DNA of 64,000 nt from Nomia melanderi (lineage: Eukaryota > Arthropoda > Insecta > Hymenoptera > Halictidae), in NCBI RefSeq assembly GCF_051020985.1, contig NC_135003.1:9727501-9791500 (forward strand), written 5' to 3'. Each line of letters begins with the position of its first letter. Within the stretch, counting starts at the first letter, position 1. Under the pieces are notes generated by a model, which saw nothing but the letters and a program-made list of their open reading frames with translations, did no database searches and was not told the origin of the DNA. This document shows positions 28,301 to 40,300 of the stretch, one piece after another. A program made the position numbers and the translations under genes.

Positions 28301-31300
28301 TATTCGAGTACGTTGTGCGAAGTCGAATTTCAGTCAGAATTGAATTCTGAGTATTTCACTTGGAGTGATAAATGAGAAAAATGATCTGTTTAGCGGAAAG
28401 ATCTTAGGTTCACAGTGGAACAGACATAATTCGTGGGGTCTTGAGAAAGTGCGGCCTGGGGTTGGCGCGCTTACTGAATTCCCAAGGCTGCAATCTTGAT
28501 TATCCATCGTATAACTAGCTCGCTGACAATCGTTGTTCTGTTTGCGCTTATAATTACTGTTTGCGGAGCATTGTTCTTAAGCCGAGCGCTCGGAATGGCA
28601 CCCCAGTTGATAAGTTACTGGGAATCACCGTCGAAAGTCCCCCATTTCGTCGGTGGAATCGACCGCGGGGTAAAACTCTAATGAAGGAGGTTACGAGGTT
28701 ACTTCTGGATCCTCTGAATTATTGCGCGAACCTCGTCAGAGGGTTACAGCTCCTTCGTTTGTTAGCATTCATGGACCGTTTGTATAAATTTTCAGTCTGT
28801 TCCGCTCAAACCACTGGCAAGGATAGCCTTTCCATCGCCGCCGACAAGATGGCGGCTCGTTTTCGGAGAAATTAGACTAGAACCTTAAGGAGAAAATTCT
28901 TCGATCACATCAACCAAAATGCATAATAAAATACGTAATAAAAACTTTTATTAAGTACACAACTTTGAAAAATTAAAAAATTCAATAATAACTGTATATT
29001 TCTTTAATAGTATCTCTTGAAATGGAAAAAGATAGTATTTACAATAATAAACTAAATAATAAACATGCTAGTCTTCATAGATCAAGCGAGTGCATCAGTA
29101 ACTTCTTATTTTCAGTCACAAATTCAATGATTTTGTGAAAGATAATCTACAATTTCCATGTAGTTGTAAAAAATCGAGTGTGTAGAAGACGTATCTCAGC
29201 GTATGAAATTTATGCGGTAGCCTAATAAGCGCCGAAATGAAAATGCGTCGAGCGGGACCGTCACGAGGGAGGTCGAGCGATAACGGAATAAGAAGGCGGA
29301 TAGGCGAAGCGTTGTTTCCGTAGCCGAGCTGCGCGTTAATAAACCCGGCCGCGGTTTATCTTTAGCTAAGGCCCGATCGGACGGTTCAATCTGCCGAAGA
29401 CCATTTTCATAATCGTTTCAGAAGCACATTAAGAGTTAAGGTAAACTGAAAACTTTAACGAGCGGAGTTTTAAGCCGATTAAACGTCCTCGAACTCTCCT
29501 CGAATGTACACAGACTCCGAACAGGACTGAACAAGCAAGTTCGCCGGGGACAATCAGCTTATTCGCGGAGTTTCTTTTCACGATCCGATGTGTACACAAA
29601 TGAATCTTCTATGAGACGACGCGACGCCGGAGCGGGAATGCCGACGGTCGAATCGAGTCGGAGCGCAAAGTAATTGGAATCGAGCTGCCGTTCATTATAT
29701 TCCGCGCCAGAACTTTAATTACCGTCATCGTTTTCAACCTGTCTGTTCGAATAACTTTATACGCTACCATTTGCAATTTTCATTAAACAACTACAGACGT
29801 TCTATCAACTCCGCATATTTTTCAACCAACCAACCGAATTCGGTTAATTAAATCTTGCGCACTGTCCAGGTAATTTGATATTCCCCGTGTTAATATTGAA
29901 ATTCAATTAAGGAAACGTGGTGTATAGAGAACAGGATGCTTGGGATAAAAATATTGAATTTCATTGTATTTTATACGCAGATGAACGAACGAGACTCTAT
30001 CGTTTCTCGAATATTGCCGATAGTAAATCGGATTCGTTACGAGCGTAAAGGGAATCGTGATTCTCAGCTCTGAAAGGCGATGCCACGCTGAAGGGACGTA
30101 GCTGGAACACGCGATTACAGAATAAAACTGTATCCATTGGTAGCTGTACGCCTGAGGATGGCAGCCGAATGTCCCTAAGTAATTGCCAATTAATCTTCAT
30201 TAAACCCTTCCGCGTGACTGCAGATGGCTCCGGTGATAGAAAACAATTGCAGGCTGCCCCGAAAGTCGACAGTTAGTTCGAAAGTTGGCTCGGGGAAACG
30301 CTAGAAGCAGGAAACGTGGCACAGTGAAGAGGCGAGCGAGGGAAAGGGTGTTGCCGAGCGTTGAGGAAAGCCCTCGGTCCGTCTCCCTCGAAAAGCTTAA
30401 ATCGGCCTCGTATCTCAGCCTCCCGGGAAACCCTCCTCTTGTATCTCTAATCAGATCATTAAGCCCGCGGAGCGTACGCATGAAGAAATTTGTCGGGGAA
30501 AGTCGCGCGAGCGGGGGCGTCACGCGCGAATCACCGCCCCAAGCAAAGGAAACGGATAATCGAATCAACATCGACGGAGCTCCGTAGATTTTTCCTCGCG
30601 ATCGCATCCCTTCGCGCGTCTTGGGTAAACTCGGTTCACGACGGGTCATTAGCTTTGGAGCTGGTATAGGAATACTTTGAAACAGACCCAGAGACTCTGT
30701 GGTCCATGGTTGAAAATGAAGTCGCAATGGTAACTGCAACTGAGCTAATTAGAGCTGTGACTTATTAAATACCCGGGTATAGCAAAAGTACCTGGTTATT
30801 CGATGAGATAGTATGTACGTGGGTACTCGAGTTTTTACTCGAGGTTTTACAAATAATTTCGGTTACTAGATCTATTATATGTGTATTATGTATATGTTAT
30901 ATATGTATTATATATGTACTATCCTACACAACATTCGTATTTTCGAAAGAGCACTTAATTGAGTATGAAAGAAATCCTCGAGTATTTTTACTCGATACTC
31001 TACTTGTGTTATCCTGATATTCAGGTAATGTAATCAGGTCATTAGTAAAAATATAACAATGAATTATTTGAAAATTAAACAAAGATTTATAATTATTTAT
31101 AAGATCTTATAAGATACTCGGGTAGCCGAGTACTCGGCTATCTCATGAGATTTCCGGGTAATTTAGCTCTCCACGAGTAAACCGGTTATGTATAATATAT
31201 TTATAATTATGTATAATCTAAATGAGAATTAATTTTTATACTACTAACTGCGTACCATATTTGTGGGAAGAATGGGAAATTCAGCGGAGTGAAACAGAGC

Positions 31301-34300
31301 GTCGATAACGAAATTGAAATAAGCGAAGCGCTTGTTGCAGACTTTATTTCGTTACGTTTCGTTTGCCTGTATGTTTGATAATTATTTATATTGTCGAAAA
31401 ATAATTATTTATATTCGTATAGCGTATAACATTGACTGTGAGTATTCCGTGTGCCTTTTATAAGCACCCCCGAAAACGCGTAAATACGCGCAAACATTAT
31501 TCCAGCGTTCGTTTCGTTTATCGGATTCATTGAATTTCCAAATATGAATAATTTACGGTAGAGTTGACGCGCTGAAGGCAAACGAAACGAGCGTAACAAC
31601 GGTCTCGAGTTCGCCCAAACGGCCGAAAGAAATCGAGGGACGGCCGCGGCTCTTTCAATTAGAATCTTTTCGTCGGGAATTAAAATTGGACTGCCCCTTC
31701 AAGCGTGTCTGATTTGTTGCAGGATGGAGGAGACGTCCCGGGGGTTGCTGCAACACAAGCACAGGGCCGAGCAGCTGAAGCAAGAGAAGACCGCGCTCAC
31801 GCTTTCTTACGAGGTAAGTTCCGTGAGACTTCAAGCATTAATAATTTCATCCGGTATGCGTGGATCAGGAATAATTAATTTTCACCGCTCGAAAATGTGC
31901 TCCTCCCCGATTCAATTAAAATATGATACGTTGCTCCCTTCAAGAAATACTCTTGGATCTTCGTCCAGCGAAAATCTCTCGTCACTCTTAACAGTTCAAC
32001 TTATCGACACTATCGTCCATAAATCTCTTCAAAACTTCGCAAACGAAACGAGAGAAAAAACAAAGGAACTACCAAACACAGATTTACTCCGAAACGACTC
32101 AAAACTCGAACAAGCAATATCAGATCGAACGTCCTGCTCGTAGAGACTGTTCTTTTTCTCCTCGGCCGATTGCCCGTTCGGTTCATCCGCTGTCAGATAA
32201 TCGAAAATTCGCATGCAGAGATCAATTCTCGGCCGATTCGAGTCTCTCCGGCTGTCAGAGAATAGAATTATCTTGCGCAGTTGCGAAGTAACTTCTCGAC
32301 GGAAAATCGGGAGCCATTGAGAACAGAAGGCTCGTAGGGGTGGATGGGTTGGCGGGAAACGGCGATTGAGGGGCGGGGAGCGGAATGTTGTTCGCTTCGA
32401 AAGTAAAATCGAACGGGCCGTAGAGAACTCTTGCCGGCGTGTGCTCGGTTCCTCGTAGCCGATAGAGGGATTTTCAGGGGTTCTGGCATCGGTGGGGCGA
32501 CGCCGACATTGAACCCGGGGGGGAGATCGAGCGGCGATCGATAATAAACGGTATTTCGTGGGGGCAGTGATGCACACCCCTCGTCCCTTGAATCTACGAC
32601 TCTTTTAGAAGCAAACCGGCCGTGAACGAGATAGTGCGTACATTCTAAGGGTTCCCGGTAAATGCCGAGCGTTTACTGTTCCTCCCTTTTCATTGCAGCG
32701 CGCAGCTTCGCGCTGGGCGGTGCGGCGGCTGCGTTACTTTGTTAAGTCAGGAATATTGGCCGTTGGCAAATACGTGGACGCGCCCGGTTATTGCGACCCG
32801 AGCTGCGATATGAACTGGAAATTGTTGTATTCGCTCGGATCTTATACAGCGCGATCCAAAATAGCTGATATAGTGGGACACGTGAAATTTTGCGTGGGCG
32901 CCATGTGTGTTGTCTTTATCCATTTCGTTACGTAATGAAACTGGGAAGCATTGTAAAAGAAAATGAAGGGAATCATAGAAGCTCGTAACGTTTTAGTGAA
33001 TATAAATTCAATATTGAATTTATTTACAGGAGATACTACTTTCGAAACGATAATTCAAACTTTACGAACGATTCCGAGCTCACTCGGAACATATTAATAC
33101 AATCATTCAAGAAGAGGGAGACAACCCCTAGCTCTTCAGGAGTCCACCATTCGTACCATTCCACGGAATGACGGCGGACGTTATCGAGGAACTAATGGAA
33201 ACGTCAGACCGAAATGTCTGTCCCGCCGTAGGACGGATAAGTCTATACCAGCCGCGATTTGTTTAAACGCGTCGGGATCTCATATCCCGTGAGCTGTTGC
33301 TCGAGGGCGTCGATAAAAGTAAACGAAACAAATTGTATCATTCGATACCGGAGCGGCGTTCAAGACCGTTGTCTAGCCTCGTGCCGGCTGCCAGGGACAA
33401 TCGCGCGTGGCGAGTCGCACGCAGGACACAATAATGGGCCGCCTGGCCCGTACCCGAACGATTGTTATTGGACGACGGGCTAGCTTTTCCCTTTTTTGTT
33501 TGTTTCAACGACAGTGTCATCGTGTCCCCCGAGCTACCGTAGTCGCACGAAAAGGAAAATGGCCGCGACAATAAACGCTCGATCGGCACGCGAGAGAGTC
33601 CGAGGATGTCTCGTTATCTGGCCGTGCTCATCGACAACAGGGGCAACGTTCCGCGATACAGCGCTCCCATAGTACCGCGCCGGAGGCGGGGTAAAATCGG
33701 ATGAGCCACTCGAACGGATATAAATTTAAGGAGAGCATCGCGGAATTGAAATCGCGTTCATACCGAACCCCTCCTGGGGATTCCGTTCGATCGAATGAAG
33801 GATGAGTAAGCTCGATTTAACGTTAAGTACGCCCGTTTATCGGCTGGCCGGCGGCTCTCGAAGGCCGAACGCTTTCATTGTGTTTCGTTGCCCCGGGATT
33901 GATCGATTTTGTATAACTGTAGCTTCCGATTTCTCTAAAATTGATCAAATATCATTCTTCATCTTTAGTTTTAGTTTAACCCTAATCGGATCACGATGTC
34001 ACTTTGAGTCACATTTGAACTTTTTACTTAAATTTTTTGATTATTTCATATTGCTTTTCCAAAAGTTTTTTTGGGCTTTTAATATTTGGGCCTTATAAAC
34101 AAAAACAATAACATTTTAATCATTCCTTTTATTCTCATAAGTGAGTGAGAGTCACATCGTGGTACGATTCGTTACGAAAACACGTGGTAGGATTATGGTT
34201 AAAATGAACAATTTCCTATTCCTATTAGAAGCTTGCGGAATAAAGTTGTTACGTTTCTCTTTGCTTGATTCGTCGTGATTTCATTAATCAAGTCGCGTGC

Positions 34301-37300
34301 GCGCAAATATTCATATTGCGCGACGTACAACGCGACAAACAAACAGGTAAGCGCTCGAATACCAGTGAACGCGTAAGACAGAAGCTATTCGCACAATTAA
34401 TGTTATTGTACACTTTCCATTAAGCGTCGCGCGTTCAACCCCCGTTCCCACGTCCATTATTCCCTCACCGCCGGGCAAATACGTCTTCGTGGTTCGATGC
34501 GTCTCGAGGTGACACGCTGCGAGCTTCCGCCCGCCCGCCGACGCGACGCGACGCGACGGGACGCTTTCTCAAGCCGTTAACCGCCGCGGTGACACCGCTT
34601 CAAAATTAGATTAGAAATTTCACGAGGCCGATGCGTGCAATTTAGAGGAGCACGGAAGCGGCAGTCTGTCTTCCGTCGGTGCGACGATAAATTACCGCGG
34701 GAGGCTCGCGTACTTACACGCGGAATAGAGGGAAAATCTGCGGGAGGTGGACCGAGGGTGAGAATAGGGGAAAACCCGGTGACGAAGAGAGAGAGAGAGA
34801 GAGGAAGGGAGAAAGAGAGTAAGAGAAAGAGAAATGGCGGCGAGGAGTCAGATGTGCCGCGGGGAGAATTCCAAGAAGCGGCCAGTTTGTATTTTTATTT
34901 TCCCCCGGGCCGGGATGACAGAAAATCGTTGGCCTCCCTTCACTTTCGGAAGAAGAAAGGGGGTGTAGACATTAGCAGGGGCCGCCTGGCTGGCACGACT
35001 GTTATAAATCAGACACACGCACCCTCTATTAGCACCCCTGTCTACGACAGGTCTCCGCAGCCCTAATTTAACGTTAAACGCCTTTCTGCTAATAACGCTC
35101 GGTCGTGTTATTAACTCCTGCCGGCACGGCGGACTGCAGTGGGCACGATCCGCGAAAAAATGTACACCTGGCGATGGAGTGGTCTTGATCCTCCTGGAGG
35201 ACGTTGTAAGAGTTGGACGCTTCGGTTCCAGTTAGGGGATACAGTCTTTGTTGGGTGAAATGTAAACCAACCGATTGTACAGGAATCACGTATCATGTTT
35301 CCGTAATTTGTCGATAACCGATGAAACTTACTTATCGAAATTCAGTTGAAAAGGACTGTAATTCAACGATGGTTTTTATAGTACTCTTTTCTGTTTGTTT
35401 GCAAACAGGCACGTGTACATCAATACCAAGCACAGATCTCGAAGTTGCAGCTGGAGAACGAGTCGATGAGGGGTCAGCTGCGCGGCTTGGAGGCTGCTTG
35501 TGCTGGTGAAGTGCATGCTGCACTGGTGGCACGTCTGGCGACCTTGGAAACTGAACACGCCGCGTTGGCACGGGACGCTGACGCTCAGCGTCGCCAATAC
35601 GAGCGGTGCCTGGACGACGTCGCCAACCAGGTGGTCCGCGCCCTTCTATCCCAAAAGGTTCATTGCTATGCTCTCGTTACCACGTCCTCAACTTGTCTTT
35701 CTCTGTTCTCCTTCTCTTTCTTTTCTATATAAACGATCTTTCTCGCACATTAACCTGAGTAATAATTCGACGAAACTTAACACTGACATCTCGAACAATA
35801 ACATTTCGACATTTAATACAGAGATATTCCAGAGTTTTATTAACTAACAATTATTTCGTTTTCATTCTTTTGAAGATTGTGGCGACATTGTAGATCTGTT
35901 AGTCGTTTATGGAACTTCTATTACTGTCTCTCAGTTTAGACATATTTTTAACAATTGAAACACTGGAATGTTATTTTATTGGTGCCACACTCGTTACTCT
36001 TTACTCGATTCTATTTTACTAACAATAAGTCAATTACAAAAGTTTTAATAGCTACTGTTTTAAGTGTACAATTTTAATGAATGTGCCAGTCAATCATCTG
36101 TCAACCGATCTTCATCCCAAATATCGATCCCATTTAATCCATCTGCATCTGCTGTGCTGGAACATTGGAAAGCTGCAAATATATGTCGCATATTAAGATT
36201 ATATACGTCACGTGCAACGCAAATGTTCTCATTGCCATCTCATTAAAAAGAATTTGAACATAAATACGAATCAGCTCTGAATAGATTTCAATTTAAATGT
36301 TTCTATAGTAAATATCATTAGTCAATATCTAGTCTCATTGCACAATTTTCGATGTAGAAATTATATTTGTTCTTCCGTTATAATATACATAGCATTAGTT
36401 CAATGTATTGCAAACGCTTCTGCGCACAATTGAATCCAGCATCGAAGTCTCCGGTCCTCGTTCTTTGTCTGCTATCGCGCTTTCGATTGTTCGTGCCGAA
36501 TCAATTTAGAAAATCGCACTGACAGTCGCGCTTCTTTCGTGCACAGGGTCTCAGGGAAGAAATCGGCGCGCTGCAGAGGCGCATTCGGGAGCTAGAAGCT
36601 CAGAACCGAGCGCTTTCCGGATTATTGGCACAAGCTGCGACTCCTGGAACGCCGTCAGAATTGATACAAGGGATCCTAGAAGCTGGGCCAGCGGCCGTAG
36701 TAGCTGCACTCGGTTTAGACCCGTCTTGGGTCCCTCTGGCGAGGCCCCGTTCTCTCAATTTGCAGATACCCGTGATGGCGGCTACGAAATGTCGAAGAAA
36801 TAGACCATTGGGTACAACAACAAGTCCATTAGCGTCATATGAAATCAATATCCCTAAGAATACAAATTCCTTTTAACTAATTCTGTTTATCTAATACAAT
36901 TTAGAAATATTCAAACGTCTCGAATCATCCAGATATCACTGGCAACTAAACTGCGGACCTGTATGCAAATTAAAATTTGTCGGAAAATAGTTTTCCTAAA
37001 AAATACTATAAAGACCACTGGACTTTGGATATTTTATACGTTTCATCAAATTTCTTACCATCCGTGCAATCTTACACTTTCAAATTTCTCATGAATGCTT
37101 AAAGATCCGCAGTCCGCTAATAACCATTAGCTGTAATCAATATAACATTAAGCTCCAAGGATCGTAGCCAAGTTAGGGAAGCTAACAGCTAAGTTGCAAG
37201 GGTTAAAGAGATAACTTTATCTAAAATTCAATACTGCTCAACGATGCAGCCCAGAAACCGTCGGAAGAGGAAGGCAGCGAGAGTCCGGAGAGCGGAAACA

Positions 37301-40300
37301 GGGACGAGGGTTACTCAACGATGTCCAGTGACGTGCAGGGCGAGGGCGCCCGGCAAGAACCCTCTCGAGGCTTAGAGGATCTCAAGGAAGCGACCGACGA
37401 GACCGAAGCGGATGTTTCTCCAGACGCGCGGCTGGTCACCCTCGACGCCGGTGATCCGGACGTACTCTTCCTACCATTGAACCTCACCGTGGGAATAAAC
37501 CCGCGTCACAGCTACCCGCCGACCAAAGATCTGCTGCCGTATCAACACGTGATGCGCAGCTTTTCTGACAGTCACTTATGCCTGAAACTGACTACCACAA
37601 CCAATTTTACACCGTACAAGCTACCCAGCCCTATGGGATCGTCGTCGCTGCTCTTGGTCGAGGAAGAGGGCTGGGACGCTGAGTACGTGCAACAATGGCT
37701 CAGGTGCGTCCATGTTTGTTTTTTCACCTTTTTATCGTATTCAGAATGAAATACTTTTGATGGAGGAGAGAATCAAGAAATATTGAAATAGGAAGAGTAT
37801 TTAAATCATTATAGTAAGACACGATAGAGTTCATCGAAGAATGAAATTGAAAAGCTTCGTACATTGATCCTGGAATGATTATACTACCAGTTTCTGAATT
37901 AAATTAGCCCGTAGTAGAAATTAAATTCGAAGACTTATCGTGCTTCTAAACCAGAACTAAGAGTTAATAATCTGGAATTGTCAATGCAATGAACAGTCCG
38001 TTATTGTAGGTTACTTACGTGTCATATTTAATCTCTTGAGTTCTAAGTAAATTTTTAAGGAATTCCTGAATCCCTTTAAGGGCCCTGGCGGTATTAATGT
38101 AATTTGTGTATGTAAGATAAGCGGCTTAAATTGAATTCGCCGGGTAAAAGAAACCTCAAGGGTCGGTGAGGTCGTCGGGCTGTTAGCGTGTTCAATTTAA
38201 AGAAAGACACGACGGCGACGGCGATTAAACGGGGAGATAAATTTCAGGTTGGACGACAGTAGGAGTGCTCAACAACATCGAGATCTCCTCGAGTTGGAAT
38301 ACGACAGAGCAGAACTGGAAGATTGGAGTTTCTCGTTGTCCACCGAGGACCTTGTTCCAAATGAATCCATGGTATGGAAGGAACCCGCTACAACGACCAC
38401 CCCCGCCCTCCCAGCAATCAAGGAGCATAATCCCTTGGAATTGGAAGAGGACGCGAACGAATGCTTATGGAATGGTGCCAGTTACCTTGCAGATAGAACG
38501 GGTGGAGAATTGGTATGTAGTTATGAAATAAAGTGGAAGCAATTGATATTACTTCAAGCCCAAGCTTGTTTTACTAAATAATCATTTTCTATTGCAACAA
38601 TCCATTCCTTCCTAAAGGAAAATAGATTTCAATTATTCGATGGAAATTTACGTCTCCGTTGATTAATTTTGTAAAACTAAGTAAGAGCTGGTTAGAAGTA
38701 TCATTTTTATTACAAAAAAATGTAATTGCTTTCATGATCTCATTTTCATTTCTTGGTTTTCTGTATAGGTTGCACTTTTAATGGATGCCAGAACGACCGC
38801 ATCGTGGCCGTACGCAACGAGTCCCGGAGCTTCGTGGAGCAGCGAGGATGGAGCGCTCGAGAATTCCAGCAAAAGATCGTCGGCCGCCTTGTCCGGTTGC
38901 AGCGACGATGCGGAATCACCATCCATCGGCACCGACTTCACCAGAGACTTTTATAGGCTGGTGAAGTTCGAGAGCACGAAGAGCTTGGCCAGCACGTCAT
39001 CGAGAAGTGGAAGACCACCACCGGACCGAGAACAGGCACTCCAGAGCGTTTTGTCTTTCATTGCTGAACAGCAAATGTATTTAGCCGAAGTACCCAGTAA
39101 CATTTTGGAGCAGAATAACTCGACAACAGAAGGTTTGGTTCTTGTTTTGTTGTCTGTAAATTCGAATCGTTTATAACAGTGAACAAGCGTCCCCTGATTA
39201 CTTCTTAATTACAAACGGTGAATGATATTATATTTTAGCTTATTAAAAGTATCTTATGGCTATGAGAGACATGGAAATCTAATGAAATATTAGTGGAATA
39301 TAAATAATATTTAGTGAGAAATAAATTGAATTCTTTAATCCGAGATTAATATTAATGCAATGAATCATTTTCCAATTGTTCTCCAATTAGTTCTAGAGGA
39401 AGCTGGAAACAAGGACGACTGTGGAACGGAGGCAATGTGCGCCGATATTGAAACATCCGTCGATCAGGAGAACAGTCATGGAGAGAATATCGTTGAGACG
39501 AGCAGTAACGACGATCTGCTGGATCAGATACCTGTACCGTCTCTGGCGCCCGAGGAGCGAATAATCAGCGCAGTGGCTTGTAACGGTGGTGTGTCTTACA
39601 CAACGGTTGCGCCCTCAGAATTGGGCGCTGTTCCCGAAGAAGACGAGGAGGCAGCTACCTCTTCTACACCCAGCACGGTTGTAAGTTGCCGTCTGCACTA
39701 GAAGTTTTTTGTTTCCAAAATTAATTTTTTCATGCTGTATAAAATGATTTTTTCAAGACTGATAAATTTTATATTGTTTCATTTGGTTCGTTTACCCCTG
39801 GAAAGAGTACAATTCTTTATATAAATGGTAGCTTCGAATGCAGATAATATATTTGAATTGATTGAACTACTACATCAGTTCGTTGTTACAAATTTATTTC
39901 GTTATTAAGATTCAATAGTCGATTTAATAATTTGAGTCTATTACTGTCGTCACGTAACGAATTTTGACCATGATCAGGTCAGTCCAGCGAGAGCACCACT
40001 ATTGGTCGAAGGCAGGAATCGATCACTGAGCTTCCACGAACGCGCCACATCGAAAGACGTGATAGACGAACTGAACCGAATGATCAGGAAGGGCGAAGAG
40101 ACCTTATTGCAAGACAGCCAGGTGCCGCTCGAGAAATTGGACCTTGCTTGCTGCTGTCCAACTGGATGGGTTCACGTTGAACGAGACATTGACTTCACCG
40201 ACCCAAAAGTGAGTTACACTCCCACAGATGGTCCAATTAACTCTGTTATAGTCTGATCAAGATGACAGTAAACTACTTACTGTTGTGCCTAGTTTCTAGA

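Larger units (their letters stand above)
7302..31722 (+). other. 24-kb intron of the NCKAP5-like gene
   Basis: It separates two well-supported coiled-coil exons. It contains MITE copies (9446, 18264, 19546, 20630, 27999), a 293-bp tandem duplication (about 21765), degenerate simple repeats (16540, 24645) and CT tracts (14160). GC- and CpG-rich islands lie at about 11880-12400, 19980-20450, 22400-22900, 27400-27830 and 30250-30600. The islands contain overlapping open frames on both strands without motifs or splice logic. They may be regulatory, but nothing in them can be named. Confidence 0.6.
31814..35408 (+). other. Intron of the NCKAP5-like gene (3.6 kb)
   Basis: Contains GC-rich islands at about 32200-32600 and 34440-35040, a family C MITE (33980-34198) and a purine tract (34785-34833). 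Nothing coding is supported. Confidence 0.6.

Noticed and set aside
30200..30739. 179-codon open frame on the minus strand in a GC-rich intron island
   Set aside because: No domain, signal or heptad pattern. An overlapping open frame lies on the other strand, and there is no splice or promoter context, so it is a composition effect.
32029..32577. 182-codon open frame on the minus strand
   Set aside because: Arg/Ser/Pro-rich shadow of GC-rich intron DNA without recognisable motifs.
37185..37205. TTGCAAGGGTTAA resembling a family A MITE right end
   Set aside because: No matching left end at the expected distance, so it was not called as an element.
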